The notes: a model not told the origin generated them from the sequence alone. DNA of 64,000 nt from Flavobacterium sharifuzzamanii (GCF_003254585.1 NZ_QJGZ01000037.1:124001-188000), one strand, 5' to 3'. Shown: positions 26,983-36,546, counted from the stretch's first letter. Program-made: numbers and translations.

Positions 26983-27957
26983 ATGCTTGTAAGTATTATT
27001 GTTCCAAATTATAATCATGAAAAATACCTAGTTCAGAGATTAGAAAGTATTTTTGACCAAACCTATTCGAATTACGAAGTTATTTTATTAGATGATTGTA
27101 GTCAGGACAATAGCCGTGAAATTTTATCCCAATATGCAAAAAAAGAAAAAGTTTCACATTGTCTATTTAATGAAGTAAATTCAGGTAATACATTTAAACA
27201 ATGGGCAAAAGGAATAGCTCTAGCAAAAGGAGATTTGATTTGGATTGCAGAGACTGATGATTATTGTGAAAATACTTTTTTGGAAAAATTAGTTTATCCT
27301 TTTCAAAAAGACCCTGAGCTTGTTTTGGTATATTCTCAGTCTAATAGCGTTAATGAATTTGGGGAAAAAACTGGAAACTGGATATCGCATACAGATGATC
27401 TAGATGCAAAATTATTTTTGAACGATTTTTCGATGAATGCAAATAAATTTATTGAAGAATTTCTTATTTGCAAAAATGTAATTCCTAATGCCAGCGCAGT
27501 TTTATTAAAAAAAGAAAATATTCTAATAGACGAACATTTCGATATTGCACCAGAATTTAAATATTGTGGCGACTGGATGTTTTACTTTAAATTTATTATT
27601 AATAAAAAGGTTGGTTTTATAAGTCAGCCACTCAATAACTTCCGATATCATTCTACAAGCGTAATTGCAAAAGCCTTACAATCAGAGAAGCGAATAGCAA
27701 TTATTGATATTGATTTTGAAATGAGAAGTGTTCTCATGGATTATTTGAAGAAAAACAAAGTAGCTAACTATAGTGTTATAAGAGATAAAAACATTTTTTT
27801 TAAAAGAAATTTTCTTTACGAAAAAGCTTTTCTATTAGTTAGATCTGGAAAAAAAATCAAAGGTTACTTCTTATTATTAACCGTATTAGATCTTTTTTTT
27901 TCGCAGTATAAATTAAGGAAAAATATAATGATCAAAACTAAAAGATTATTTTCCTGA
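26983..27957 (+). CDS. Glycosyltransferase family 2
   Basis: The 324-residue GT-A protein has VSIIVPNYNHEKYLVQRLES at its N-terminus, ILLDDCSQDNSREIL, and the metal-site motif WIAETDDYCE at about 86-95. The segment KYCGDWMFYFKFI carries the later conserved acid. The C-terminus is basic and aromatic, as in membrane-associated enzymes. Its stop overlaps the start of the next gene by one base (TGATG), so the two are co-translated. Confidence 0.86.
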   Translation: MLVSIIVPNYNHEKYLVQRLESIFDQTYSNYEVILLDDCSQDNSREILSQYAKKEKVSHCLFNEVNSGNTFKQWAKGIALAKGDLIWIAETDDYCENTFLEKLVYPFQKDPELVLVYSQSNSVNEFGEKTGNWISHTDDLDAKLFLNDFSMNANKFIEEFLICKNVIPNASAVLLKKENILIDEHFDIAPEFKYCGDWMFYFKFIINKKVGFISQPLNNFRYHSTSVIAKALQSEKRIAIIDIDFEMRSVLMDYLKKNKVANYSVIRDKNIFFKRNFLYEKAFLLVRSGKKIKGYFLLLTVLDLFFSQYKLRKNIMIKTKRLFS

Positions 27958-28814
27958 TGATATCAATAATAATTTGTTCGCGAAAACCTCAAATTCAACT
28001 TGCACTTTTAGAAAATATATCTGAAACAATTGGATGTGTTTATGAGTTGATTGTAATTGATAATTCAGAGAATAAACATTCAATATTTGAGGCTTACAAC
28101 CAAGGGATTAAACAAAGTAAAGGTAATTACTGGTGTTTTATCCATGATGATATTTTGTTTCATAGCAAAGATTGGGGAAAAATGATTATCCAAATCTTTG
28201 AAGAAAACCAAGTTATAGGTTTAATAGGAATTGCTGGAGCAAAAGTAAAAACAAAAATGCCTTCAGCATGGTGGGACTGCCCAGATACTTTTAAGGTTTT
28301 AAATATAATACAACACCTAAATCCTGAAAAAAAAGAATACTGGAATAGCGGTTGGAAAGATCACCATATCGAAGAAGTAGTAACAATTGATGGAGTGTTT
28401 ATGGCTGCGAGGCGTGATGATGCGATTCAATTTTCAAGAGAATTAAAAGATTTTCATAATTACGATTTAAATTTATGCTTTGAATATTTAAAGCTGAATT
28501 ATAAAATAGTTGTTTCAAAAAATATACTTTTGGAGCATTTTTCGCTAGGAAAACTTAATAAATCTTGGTATTTGTCAGCACTAAAATTTCATCAAATTTA
28601 CAATCAAAATTTACCAGTTACTACAGGTTTAATAGATGGTTTTAATCTTAGAAAAGCTGAATTTGATAATGGAGCTAAATTTTTAATTTCGGCCACCGAA
28701 TATATTAATGTTAAAGCCTTTTTTAAGCTTTGGATGAAACTGATTATTATAAAACCAAAATCAAAACGACATTTTACTTTTTTTAAATTACTCATAAAAA
28801 AATGCTTGCTATAG
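27957..28814 (+). CDS. Glycosyltransferase-like protein (Glyco_tranf_2_5/StrF-like)
   Basis: The 285-residue protein has ISIIICSRKPQIQLALLENI, ELIVIDNSENKHSIFEAYNQGIKQ split across residues 34-57, and WCFIHDDILFHSKDWG with a D-D pair in the metal-site position. VVTIDGVFMAARRDD follows. This is the shortened GT2 variant (Glyco_tranf_2_5) seen in various surface-glycan loci, often beside regular GT2 genes. It keeps the acidic residues, so activity is plausible. It overlaps its neighbours by 1 and 13 bases. Donor and acceptor unknown. Confidence 0.78.
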   Translation: MISIIICSRKPQIQLALLENISETIGCVYELIVIDNSENKHSIFEAYNQGIKQSKGNYWCFIHDDILFHSKDWGKMIIQIFEENQVIGLIGIAGAKVKTKMPSAWWDCPDTFKVLNIIQHLNPEKKEYWNSGWKDHHIEEVVTIDGVFMAARRDDAIQFSRELKDFHNYDLNLCFEYLKLNYKIVVSKNILLEHFSLGKLNKSWYLSALKFHQIYNQNLPVTTGLIDGFNLRKAEFDNGAKFLISATEYINVKAFFKLWMKLIIIKPKSKRHFTFFKLLIKKCLL

Positions 28815-29716
28815 TAATTCCATATTATAAGCTAAGGTTTTTTGAGTCTACATTGCAATCTCTTGTAATGCAGACTGATAAACGATTCAAAGTTTATATT
28901 GGTGATGACGCAAGTCCTGAAAATCCAGCTGAAATCTTAAAAGAATATGAGGATAAATTGAATTTTGTCTATCATAGATTTGAAACTAATTTAGGAAGTG
29001 TGTCTCTAACTCAACAGTGGGAAAGGTGTATCCAATTAATGCATGATGAAAAGTGGCTGATGATTTTAGGAGATGATGACCAGCTCGGAGAAAATGTTGT
29101 TGAATTGTTTAATAATGCACAATATGGTTTTAGAGATGAAACTATAAATGTAATTCGATTTGCATCTCAGGTTATTGATGAGAGAGGAAATAGAAATTCT
29201 ATACTTTATAACCATCCCGAGTATGAACTCGCAACAGATTCTTTCTTAAGAAAATGGAGAAATGATACACGAAGTTCTCTTTCTGAATATATTTTCAGAA
29301 AAGCTTCTTTTCAAAAATATGGATTTGTAAATTTTCCTCTAGCCTGGTATTCTGACGATATGGCTTGGATAGAATTCGCATCAAAAGGTTCAATTTTATC
29401 TATAAATCAAGGAATCGTTTTTTTTAGATATTCTGAGTATAATATTTCTGGTAAAACAGATAATTTGGATCTCAAAGAAATCTCAAAATTGTTGTTTTAT
29501 GAAAGAATTGCGAGATATAGACTTAATTATTTTGCTAAATCACAAAGGGTTTTATTATTGACGACATTTGAAGCCGTTTTAAAGAAACGTCAGATGTTTA
29601 CTTTTGGATATTTTCTTTTTTTTTGTAAAAAGTATCTAGCGAACGGTGAATTTATTTCATTGAGGAAGTTTTTTAAAAGACAAATCATTTACGTAGTAAA
29701 AGGGCAAAAAACATGA
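28802..29716 (+). CDS. Glycosyltransferase family 2
   Basis: The 304-residue GT-A protein begins LAIVIPYYKLRFFESTLQSL and has VYIGDDASPENPAEILKEY and the metal-site motif MILGDDDQLGENV near residues 91-103. WYSDDMAWIEFASKG holds a further acid pair in the acceptor half. The 'I-P-Y-Y-K' opening is typical of a GT2 subgroup common in Bacteroidota capsule loci. It overlaps the next gene by 4 bases. Specificity unknown. Confidence 0.86.
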   Translation: MLAIVIPYYKLRFFESTLQSLVMQTDKRFKVYIGDDASPENPAEILKEYEDKLNFVYHRFETNLGSVSLTQQWERCIQLMHDEKWLMILGDDDQLGENVVELFNNAQYGFRDETINVIRFASQVIDERGNRNSILYNHPEYELATDSFLRKWRNDTRSSLSEYIFRKASFQKYGFVNFPLAWYSDDMAWIEFASKGSILSINQGIVFFRYSEYNISGKTDNLDLKEISKLLFYERIARYRLNYFAKSQRVLLLTTFEAVLKKRQMFTFGYFLFFCKKYLANGEFISLRKFFKRQIIYVVKGQKT

Positions 29717-30696
29717 TTTCAGTAGTTATTCCTGTTTTTAACAGGGAAGATTTGATAAGGGAAACTTTAAATTCATTATTATCGCAAACCAGTAAAGAGT
29801 GGGAATGTATTCTAGTCGACGACGGTTCTACAGATAATACAGAAGCGATTATACAAGAATTTGTGCAGAATGATAATCGTTTTCGTTTTTATAAACGTCC
29901 GGTTAATAGTTTGAAAGGACCATCTTCATGTCGCAATATAGGATTAAGCTTTTCAAAAGGTGAATTCATTATGTTTCTGGATTCAGATGATTTGTTGCTT
30001 GAATTTTGTATTGAAGAAAGATTAAAAGCATTTGAATTTTATGCTGATTATGATTTTTTGGTTTTTAATATGGATATTTTTTCAGAAAAATTACCGTGTA
30101 TTAACAGAACGGAAATTTTAGAAAGGCCATTTGAAAATTGGATAAATAATTTTATGACTTTGGCAGGATCTTGGCAAACTACTGCCCCATTATATAAAAC
30201 TTGGTATATAAAAGAAATTGGAGGTTTTGCAGAACAAATTGAAATTTTTGAAGATTTTGAAATTGCGGTAAACGCATTGTTTAATTCTAAAAAGTTTAAA
30301 ATTTTTAAAAATATTGATTATTTATACCGCAATGATGAGAGCTATTTTTTAAAGCATGTGGATCTCAACTATGAGAAAAAAGTAGTTGCATCTTTTGTAA
30401 AGTTATTAGAATTGTATGATGTAAAAATACTTTCAAAAGTTAATTCTACAATTGAAAGAGAAGCATTAAAAAACAATTCGATTATTTCTTATTACGCAAT
30501 TTTTGATCGATATATTGTGAAGAATGTAGGAGTTTTTAAAAAAGAGAACAAAAAAATAATACGTTTTTTTTATAGGCAAAATTATATCGGGAAATTTAAA
30601 TATTTTAAATGGATTATTGTTCAAAAGATATTATTCAGATTTTATAAAATTAAAGGTTTAGGCTTATATAGATTAATTAATTTTCTAATGAAATAA
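29713..30696 (+). CDS. Glycosyltransferase family 2
   Basis: The 327-residue GT-A protein shows ISVVIPVFNREDLIRETLNS, ILVDDGSTDNTEAII, and FIMFLDSDDLLLEFC with the DxD-type motif at about 91-93. The intervening GPSSCRNIGLSFSKGEF segment is the usual 'A-R-N-x-G' region. EDFEIAVNALF follows in the acceptor half. It starts by ATGA overlap with the previous gene and ends with a one-base overlap into the next. Sugars unknown. Confidence 0.87.
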   Translation: MISVVIPVFNREDLIRETLNSLLSQTSKEWECILVDDGSTDNTEAIIQEFVQNDNRFRFYKRPVNSLKGPSSCRNIGLSFSKGEFIMFLDSDDLLLEFCIEERLKAFEFYADYDFLVFNMDIFSEKLPCINRTEILERPFENWINNFMTLAGSWQTTAPLYKTWYIKEIGGFAEQIEIFEDFEIAVNALFNSKKFKIFKNIDYLYRNDESYFLKHVDLNYEKKVVASFVKLLELYDVKILSKVNSTIEREALKNNSIISYYAIFDRYIVKNVGVFKKENKKIIRFFYRQNYIGKFKYFKWIIVQKILFRFYKIKGLGLYRLINFLMK

Positions 30697-31880
30697 TGAC
30701 CAAATCTAATTCCATAAAAAACTTTTTTTTAAAGGTTTTGGCTCTTTTTAAAGTATGTAGCTTTATCCTTTTTGAATCAAGAAAAATTAAAAAAGCCGAA
30801 GTGGTTTTTTTCTTTCCATTTTATCACACAGGAGGTGCTGAAAAAATTCATCTGAATATTGTAAAGGCTTTAGCCAATTCAAATAATTGCATATTTTTCA
30901 CAGGTAATTCTTCCTCAAATAATTTTAAATCACAATTTGATTTGTATTCAAACTCTTATACTATTTGTGATTTCCTTTATAGAAATTTTATTGTAAAAAG
31001 AATCTTCAGAAGAATCTTGATAAGAAAACTAAACAGTAGTAAAAAACTAAAGACAGTTTTTGGAAGCAATTGTTTTTTTTTCTACGAAATCCTTGTTGAT
31101 ATTGATGATTCTGTACAAAAAATTGATTTGACACATGCTTTTTCTAAACCTGATTATGGAATAGAATTGTCAAGTTTGCCATTTGTAAAGTATCTCCACA
31201 GAAGAGTTGTTATTAATGAAAAAACATTCAAAGATTTTGAGGAGCTTTATACGAATAATAATCTCATGCAGTTTTATAACAGAATTATAAAAATTGAAAA
31301 TGGTATAAGTATTCTCAAAACTCCAATTATGCAAAAAGACCCAGCAGTTTTCAATGTTGGATTTGTTGGCAGATGGTCAAAAGAGAAAAGACCAGAATTA
31401 TTTATCGAAATTGCTAAAGCAGTAAAAAGTAATTTCTCCGAAATTCAGTTTTTTATGGCTGGTAGTGGAATGGATAGTTACCAAAAAATAATTGAAGATG
31501 CAGGAATTACTTATAAAGGGGAAATTTTTGATGAAGTTGTTTTAAACGAATTTTATGAAAGTCTTCATCTAATTTTGATTACGTCATATAGAGAAGGATT
31601 TCCTGTAGTTATTATGGAAGCTATGGCAAAAGGAGTCGTTCCTATTGTGACCGAGGTCGGAGGATTAAATGAGCATATAAAAGAGAAAAATGGAATTCTA
31701 ATTGATAATAGTCAGACGGAAGAAAAACTTATTGAAGATTTTGTTTATAAAATTTTAGATCTTAATATGAATCGAGAAAAACTTGAGATGTTCTCTCATA
31801 ACGCTGCCTCTTACGCACAAAAAGAATTTAATATCGAAAAATTTAATAAACAGTATCAACAATTATTATTGGTTATCTAG
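30696..31880 (+). CDS. Glycosyltransferase family 4
   Basis: The 394-residue GT-B protein has a basic, hydrophobic N-terminal 30 residues that may anchor it to the membrane, then VVFFFPFYHTGGAEKIHLNI (glycine-rich loop). The donor domain is clear: NVGFVGRWSKEKRPELFIEI near 215-235, MAGSGMDSY, and SYREGFPVVIMEAMAKGVVP with the E-x7-E acids. The middle of the protein is unusually lysine- and asparagine-rich. It follows the preceding GT2 with a one-base overlap. Confidence 0.86.
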   Translation: MTKSNSIKNFFLKVLALFKVCSFILFESRKIKKAEVVFFFPFYHTGGAEKIHLNIVKALANSNNCIFFTGNSSSNNFKSQFDLYSNSYTICDFLYRNFIVKRIFRRILIRKLNSSKKLKTVFGSNCFFFYEILVDIDDSVQKIDLTHAFSKPDYGIELSSLPFVKYLHRRVVINEKTFKDFEELYTNNNLMQFYNRIIKIENGISILKTPIMQKDPAVFNVGFVGRWSKEKRPELFIEIAKAVKSNFSEIQFFMAGSGMDSYQKIIEDAGITYKGEIFDEVVLNEFYESLHLILITSYREGFPVVIMEAMAKGVVPIVTEVGGLNEHIKEKNGILIDNSQTEEKLIEDFVYKILDLNMNREKLEMFSHNAASYAQKEFNIEKFNKQYQQLLLVI

Positions 31881-31885
31881 AAAAA

Positions 31886-32734
31886 ATGAGTTTAAATGTA
31901 CCTTTAGTCACAGTTGTAATTCCGTGTTATAATGATAAGAATTATATACAGGAAACAGTGAAATCTGTAATGGATCAGAGTTTTAAGGACTTTGAAGTAA
32001 TTATTGTTGACGATGGCTCAGATTTCGAAACAAAGAAAGTCTTAGCAACAATCAAACATGAAAAAATAGTATTAATTACTCAAGAAAATCAAGGATTAAG
32101 TGCTGCAAGAAATGCAGGAATTAATTCGGCTAACGGCTCTTATATCTTAACAATTGATTCAGACGATACTTTTCATGAATTATTTCTAGAAAAGGCGGTT
32201 GAAATTTTAAATAATGATCAAACAATAAGTGCAGTTTCAAGTTATTGTAACATATTTGCGAATGAAAATCAGGTTATATCTCTTCATGCTTCTATTGGAG
32301 GAAGTGTTGAAGATTTTTTGTTTGAAAACAATTGTGTTTCATTTGCTCTCTTTAGAAGAAAATGCTGGCTAGAAATAGGAGGCTATGATGAGCAAATGAA
32401 AAATGGATTTGAAGATTGGGAATTTTGGATTCGTCTTACAAAAAACTGTGGGAACATATATATAATACCTGAATATTTATTTAATTATAGACGGAAAGAG
32501 GTTTCAATGTCTAAAAACTCGAAAATGCATCATAGAGAAACAAATCTCAATTACATTTTCAAGAAACATATTGAACTTTACCGTGAAAATTTTTCTGAGA
32601 CAATAGATGTTTTGACTTCTTTGGCACAACGAAATAAAAAAAATGAATTAAAATATAAGAATTCTTTAGAATTTAGAATCGGAACATTTGTTTTAGCTCC
32701 TATTAGATGGTTAAGAAAAATAGTGAAAAAATGA
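31886..32734 (+). CDS. Glycosyltransferase family 2
   Basis: The 282-residue GT-A protein has VTVVIPCYNDKNYIQETVKS, VIIVDDGSDFETKKVL, QGLSAARNAGINSANGSY and LTIDSDDTFHELF with the metal-site acids near residue 92. GFEDWEFWIRLTKN provides the 'E-D-W-x-x-W' block seen in active GT2 enzymes, where the Asp is the usual catalytic-base position. It overlaps the next GT2 by 4 bases (ATGA). Sugars unknown. Confidence 0.88.
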   Translation: MSLNVPLVTVVIPCYNDKNYIQETVKSVMDQSFKDFEVIIVDDGSDFETKKVLATIKHEKIVLITQENQGLSAARNAGINSANGSYILTIDSDDTFHELFLEKAVEILNNDQTISAVSSYCNIFANENQVISLHASIGGSVEDFLFENNCVSFALFRRKCWLEIGGYDEQMKNGFEDWEFWIRLTKNCGNIYIIPEYLFNYRRKEVSMSKNSKMHHRETNLNYIFKKHIELYRENFSETIDVLTSLAQRNKKNELKYKNSLEFRIGTFVLAPIRWLRKIVKK

Positions 32735-33597
32735 AAGAAGCGCCATTAGTTTCGGTTATTATAACTACTTATAATCGTGAAAAGTACCTTCATGAATCAA
32801 TTTTAAGCGTTAGTAATCAAACGTATGAGAATATTGAGATTTTGGTTATTGATGATGGTTGCAATATCAATTATGCCGAATCGATCTGTAATAATTTTTC
32901 AAATTGTAATTATTATTACAAGGAGAATGGAGGATTGTCTTCGGCAAGAAATTATGGAGTTGATTTGGCTAATGGCGAATACATCGCTTTTCTTGATGAT
33001 GATGATTTTTGGGAAAGCTCAAAAATTGAAAAACAAGTAAAAATATTATTGGAAAACCCTTCTATTGATTGTGTTCATAGTTCTGTAGCCGTTGTAGATG
33101 AAAATGGGAAGTTTATAGGAAAATATTATGGTGCAGCAGAAAACAAAATAAAAAAACGTTCAGGATATGTTTTTTGGAATGCATTAGGCGTATGGGTTGT
33201 AAAATCACCTACGCCTTTAATTAGAAAAAAAGTCTTTCAGTCTGATTTAGTATTTGATGAAAGTATTAAAGTTGGTGAAGATATAGATTTTTATCAGCGT
33301 ATGTTTTACAGACACAAAGTATATTATATAAATGAACCTTTGGCTTTTTATAGAGAATACGATCATCCAGATCGACTTTCATTACAACAAAAAAAATATC
33401 TTGGTATAGAAAAGAAGATGTATCATAATTTTAAAAGAATGAAGATTAAAAATCCATTTATACTCTATTATATTAAAGTGAGACTTCTAAAAAGCCATAT
33501 TAATAGAAATAATATGATTTTTGAAAATAATCCAATAAATGTTAGTGATATGGGCGTATGGCTTAGAACAAATTATTTTATAAAAAAGTATTTTTAA
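32731..33597 (+). CDS. Glycosyltransferase family 2
   Basis: The protein has 288 residues from ATG 32731. I prefer this start because it forms an ATGA overlap with the previous stop; an in-frame ATG at 32707 would add eight mostly lysine/glutamate/asparagine residues. It shows VSVIITTYNREKYLHESILS, ILVIDDGCNINYAE, GGLSSARNYGVDLANGEY, FLDDDDFWESSKIE and KVGEDIDFYQRMFY with the usual E-D acids. It ends the unbroken run of glycosyltransferases behind the ABC exporter; a 96-base gap follows. Confidence 0.87.
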   Translation: MKEAPLVSVIITTYNREKYLHESILSVSNQTYENIEILVIDDGCNINYAESICNNFSNCNYYYKENGGLSSARNYGVDLANGEYIAFLDDDDFWESSKIEKQVKILLENPSIDCVHSSVAVVDENGKFIGKYYGAAENKIKKRSGYVFWNALGVWVVKSPTPLIRKKVFQSDLVFDESIKVGEDIDFYQRMFYRHKVYYINEPLAFYREYDHPDRLSLQQKKYLGIEKKMYHNFKRMKIKNPFILYYIKVRLLKSHINRNNMIFENNPINVSDMGVWLRTNYFIKKYF

Positions 33598-33636
33598 AAT
33601 TTAAAGTAATAAAAAAAATGGCTATATCAATAACTT

Positions 33637-33644
33637 TATTTTTG
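33637..33644 (+). promoter_or_regulatory. Candidate -7 box (TATTTTTG) upstream of the FkbM methyltransferase
   Basis: TATTTTTG matches TAnnTTTG and lies in the 96-base gap between a GT2 and the FkbM gene, 50 bases before the latter. No clear -33 element precedes it. An internal promoter here is possible but weakly supported. Confidence 0.3.
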
Positions 33645-33693
33645 TTTAGAAACGTTTATTTGTCAAATTACTAAATACTACCAACAAAAGGAA

Positions 33694-34584
33694 ATGAGAA
33701 TGATTAAAGTTCTTAAGGATTTGAACAGACTTGATTTTAATAATGCAATGCATTGTTTATTATATAAGTTTAAAAAAGCGCTTAAAATTGACCTGACGAA
33801 AAATGAAAAATATTTATCAATTTACTATAATTATTTAGTGAAATATAATGGTATTTTACTTGAAGAAAATGACAAATATTATATTACAAATTTTAAACGA
33901 TTATCTTCTGTTTTAAAACTTAGAAAAAAACCATCAAGTGATTTTGATGTTTTTCACCAAGTTATGGAGGAACAAGAATATCTTCCAGTTGTAAATCTTT
34001 ATAAAGAATATTTTCATGATGCTCAAGGCTACGATCTTAACATTATAGATTTAGGAAGTAATATTGGTTTGACTTCTGTTTTTTTTACAGAACATTTTCA
34101 AAGAGGACGTATTGTTTTAGTAGAACCAAATTTAGAGAATTTCGAAGTTTTGAGTTTTAATTTAAAAGAAAAGGAGAATTTTGAATTTTTTAAAATTATG
34201 GGAGCTGTTTGGTCTTCAAATTCGAAAGTAAAAATCGTAAGTGATTTTAGAGATAAAGCAGATTGGGCTTTTCGAGTAGAGGAATCTAACGATCTCAATT
34301 CTATTCAAGCTTACACTATAAATGATCTTGCAACCAAAAATAATTTTGAGCATATTGATATACTTAAGATCGATATTGAAGGTGCTGAAAAACAAATTTT
34401 TAACACTCTTGTTTCTGATTTAGAGTTTTTAAAGAAAACTAAATGTATTGCGATTGAAATTCATGATGAGTTTGATTGCAGAAAGGAAATTTGCAAAATT
34501 CTTGATGATTATGGATTTGAAATTATTAATGAAGGGGAGTTGACAATAGGTATTAATACATATTTAGTTAATAAGAAATCATAA
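33694..34584 (+). CDS. FkbM-family SAM-dependent methyltransferase
   Basis: The 296-residue protein has a helical N-terminal region of about 110 residues, then the FkbM-type core: NIIDLGSNIGLTSVFFTEHF (motif I), IVLVEPNLENFEVLSFNL, and the diagnostic HIDILKIDIEGAEKQIF, where the D-I-E-G-A-E block is shared by FkbM proteins. IAIEIHDEFD follows. These enzymes O-methylate sugars in polysaccharides and antibiotics. This is the second methyltransferase of the locus, distinct in type from the C-terminal half of the protein at 23355. It is followed after 3 bases by the GT14-like gene. Confidence 0.88.
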   Translation: MRMIKVLKDLNRLDFNNAMHCLLYKFKKALKIDLTKNEKYLSIYYNYLVKYNGILLEENDKYYITNFKRLSSVLKLRKKPSSDFDVFHQVMEEQEYLPVVNLYKEYFHDAQGYDLNIIDLGSNIGLTSVFFTEHFQRGRIVLVEPNLENFEVLSFNLKEKENFEFFKIMGAVWSSNSKVKIVSDFRDKADWAFRVEESNDLNSIQAYTINDLATKNNFEHIDILKIDIEGAEKQIFNTLVSDLEFLKKTKCIAIEIHDEFDCRKEICKILDDYGFEIINEGELTIGINTYLVNKKS

Positions 34585-34587
34585 TTT

Positions 34588-35529
34588 ATGCAGTTAAATT
34601 TCATAATATTAGCTCACAAATGCCCAGAGCAAGTAAGACGATTAATTCAAAAATTGGAGGCCCCGGATTGCTTCTTTTACATACATGTCGATAAAAATGT
34701 CTCGATAGATCCATTTATAAAAGAAATGGCCAACATCCAAAATGTAAACTTTGTAAAGCAAAGGGAAGAAGGAATATGGGGACATATCGGAATAGTCCAA
34801 GCAACCATAAATTCTATGAAACAGATAGTCTCTGATGTGAAAGCGGGGCATTGTATTTTATTAAGTGGACAGGATTATCCATTGAAATCGAATTCTGATA
34901 TAAAAACGTACTTTAAAAATCATCCAAATAGTGAATTTATAGATGTTTTTCCACTTCCATATAAAAATTGGTCAAAGGATAGGATCGAAAAATACAAATT
35001 TAATTTATCTAATAGAAAGGAAGACTTTTTGCAAATTGGGTCAGTTTTTGAAAATGATTTCTTTACCCAAAAAACTTTAAAAAAAATCTACAGATTGATT
35101 AAAGCAGGACAGTATGATTTTGTTTGTAAAATTTTGAAAAGGAGAAAATATCCTAGTTATATTTTACCATACGGGGGAAGTCAATGGTGGGCTTTGACAA
35201 TTGATACAGTAAAAAAGATTACTGAATTTATTGACAACAATCCTGGATTTGTAAAATATCACACCTACTCGTTGCTGCCAGACGAGATGTTTTTTCAGTC
35301 GATTGTTATGTATCTAGCTGAAAAAAATCAGGAAATGAATCTCATGTCGTTTCTAACTTATGCTAACTGGGAAAGGAAAAATTGTGATTTGCCAGTTACT
35401 TTTACCTCTAACGATTTTGAAGAATTAAGTTCTCAACCAAATTCTAAGTTATTCGCAAGAAAATTTGATATTGCAATTGATGAAGGGATCTTAGATAAAA
35501 TAGATATTTATCATTCTCAAATGAATTAA
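34588..35529 (+). CDS. Core-2/I-branching-type beta-glycosyltransferase (GT14)
   Basis: The 313-residue protein matches the 'Branch' family, which includes eukaryotic core-2/I beta-1,6-GlcNAc transferases and xylosyltransferases. Visible blocks are LNFIILAHKCPEQVRRLIQ, FFYIHVDKNVSIDPF, WGHIGIVQATINSMKQI, HCILLSGQDYPLKSNSDI and GGSQWWALTIDTVKKI, ending with LLPDEMFFQSIVM. The 'S-G-Q-D-Y-P-L' and 'G-S-Q-W-W' motifs are hallmarks. In bacteria the family occurs in surface-glycan loci and may add a branch. No membrane anchor is seen, unlike the eukaryotic members. Confidence 0.87.
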   Translation: MQLNFIILAHKCPEQVRRLIQKLEAPDCFFYIHVDKNVSIDPFIKEMANIQNVNFVKQREEGIWGHIGIVQATINSMKQIVSDVKAGHCILLSGQDYPLKSNSDIKTYFKNHPNSEFIDVFPLPYKNWSKDRIEKYKFNLSNRKEDFLQIGSVFENDFFTQKTLKKIYRLIKAGQYDFVCKILKRRKYPSYILPYGGSQWWALTIDTVKKITEFIDNNPGFVKYHTYSLLPDEMFFQSIVMYLAEKNQEMNLMSFLTYANWERKNCDLPVTFTSNDFEELSSQPNSKLFARKFDIAIDEGILDKIDIYHSQMN

Positions 35530-35531
35530 AA

Positions 35532-36545
35532 ATGCGAGTAGGTTTTAATCCAAATAAAGATAAGCGCCAAAAAAAAAATGATTTCTTTCATCAAATCATA
35601 GTTCCTGTCTATATACCGAATCATGAGGGATATTTTAGAGATAGTTTTAAAATACTTAAATATTGCTTGGAATCACTTTTCAAAACGAGTCATAATAAGA
35701 CTTATTTTACTATAGTAAATAATGGAAGTTGTCAGGAAGTGGTAGATTATTTAGAAGAGCTAAGAAAAGAAAATAAAATTCATGAAGTTGTTCATACCAC
35801 CGCAATAGGAAAGTTGAATGCTATTCTTAAAGGATTAGTGGGGCATAAATTTGATTTAATTACAATTACGGATGCAGATGTGTTGTTTTTAAATAATTGG
35901 CAAAAAGCGACATATGAAGTATTTGATGCTTTTAAAAAAGCGGGGGCAGTGGGAAGTACGCCTTCTTCTAAAGTTTTAAAGCAATATACGAGTAATGTAA
36001 TAATTGAGAATATTTTCTCTTCAGACTTGAAATTTACTAAAGTTTTAAATCCTGATGCAATGAAGAAGTTTGCCAATAGTATTGGAAACGCCAATTTTTA
36101 TAATGATAATCACTTAAAAAAAAATCTAACCATTAGTTCTCAAAATATTAGAGCAATTATAGGGGCGGGACATTTTGTCGCAACATATCGTGGACAAATT
36201 TTCGAGCATTTAAAAACGAAATACACTTCTTATTCTTTAGGAGGAGATAGTGAAACATATATTTTAGACCAGCCAGTTGAAGAAAAAGGATATTGGAGGT
36301 TGACAACAGAGGCGAACTACACCTACCATATGGGCAATGTTTTTGAGGAATGGATGAATGATTTTTACGTTTTACTTGTTCAAGAAGCAGATGAAATTAA
36401 TGTGCCAATTAATTCTGCTTACAAGCCGAAAACATATTTTGATAGATTTACAAAATCACTTTTTAAGATTATGATTAAAAAAACTTTTTGGAAATTATTC
36501 TTGAGATATAAAGGACTGACAAAAAAAGAGGCTCAAAACTATTAG
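35532..36545 (+). CDS. GT-A-like glycosyltransferase (family 2-like)
   Basis: The 337-residue protein has a hydrophilic N-terminus, then IIVPVYIPNHEGYFRDSFKI, the nucleotide-site text FTIVNNGSCQEVVDYLEEL, and LITITDADVLFLNNWQ with a D-A-D motif as metal site. GAGHFVATYRGQIF and GGDSETYILD follow. The opening 'P-V-Y-I-P' and the spacing to D-A-D differ from the run of standard GT2 genes upstream, so I do not assign a defined subfamily. The basic C-terminus may bind the membrane. It starts 2 bases after the GT14 gene and ends 1 base before an acetyltransferase. Confidence 0.76.
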   Translation: MRVGFNPNKDKRQKKNDFFHQIIVPVYIPNHEGYFRDSFKILKYCLESLFKTSHNKTYFTIVNNGSCQEVVDYLEELRKENKIHEVVHTTAIGKLNAILKGLVGHKFDLITITDADVLFLNNWQKATYEVFDAFKKAGAVGSTPSSKVLKQYTSNVIIENIFSSDLKFTKVLNPDAMKKFANSIGNANFYNDNHLKKNLTISSQNIRAIIGAGHFVATYRGQIFEHLKTKYTSYSLGGDSETYILDQPVEEKGYWRLTTEANYTYHMGNVFEEWMNDFYVLLVQEADEINVPINSAYKPKTYFDRFTKSLFKIMIKKTFWKLFLRYKGLTKKEAQNY

Positions 36546-36546
36546 T

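Noticed and set aside
35792..36094. Minus-strand frame of 100 codons inside the GT-A-like gene
   Set aside because: Antisense shadow of a gene with a D-A-D motif; no start context or motif of its own.
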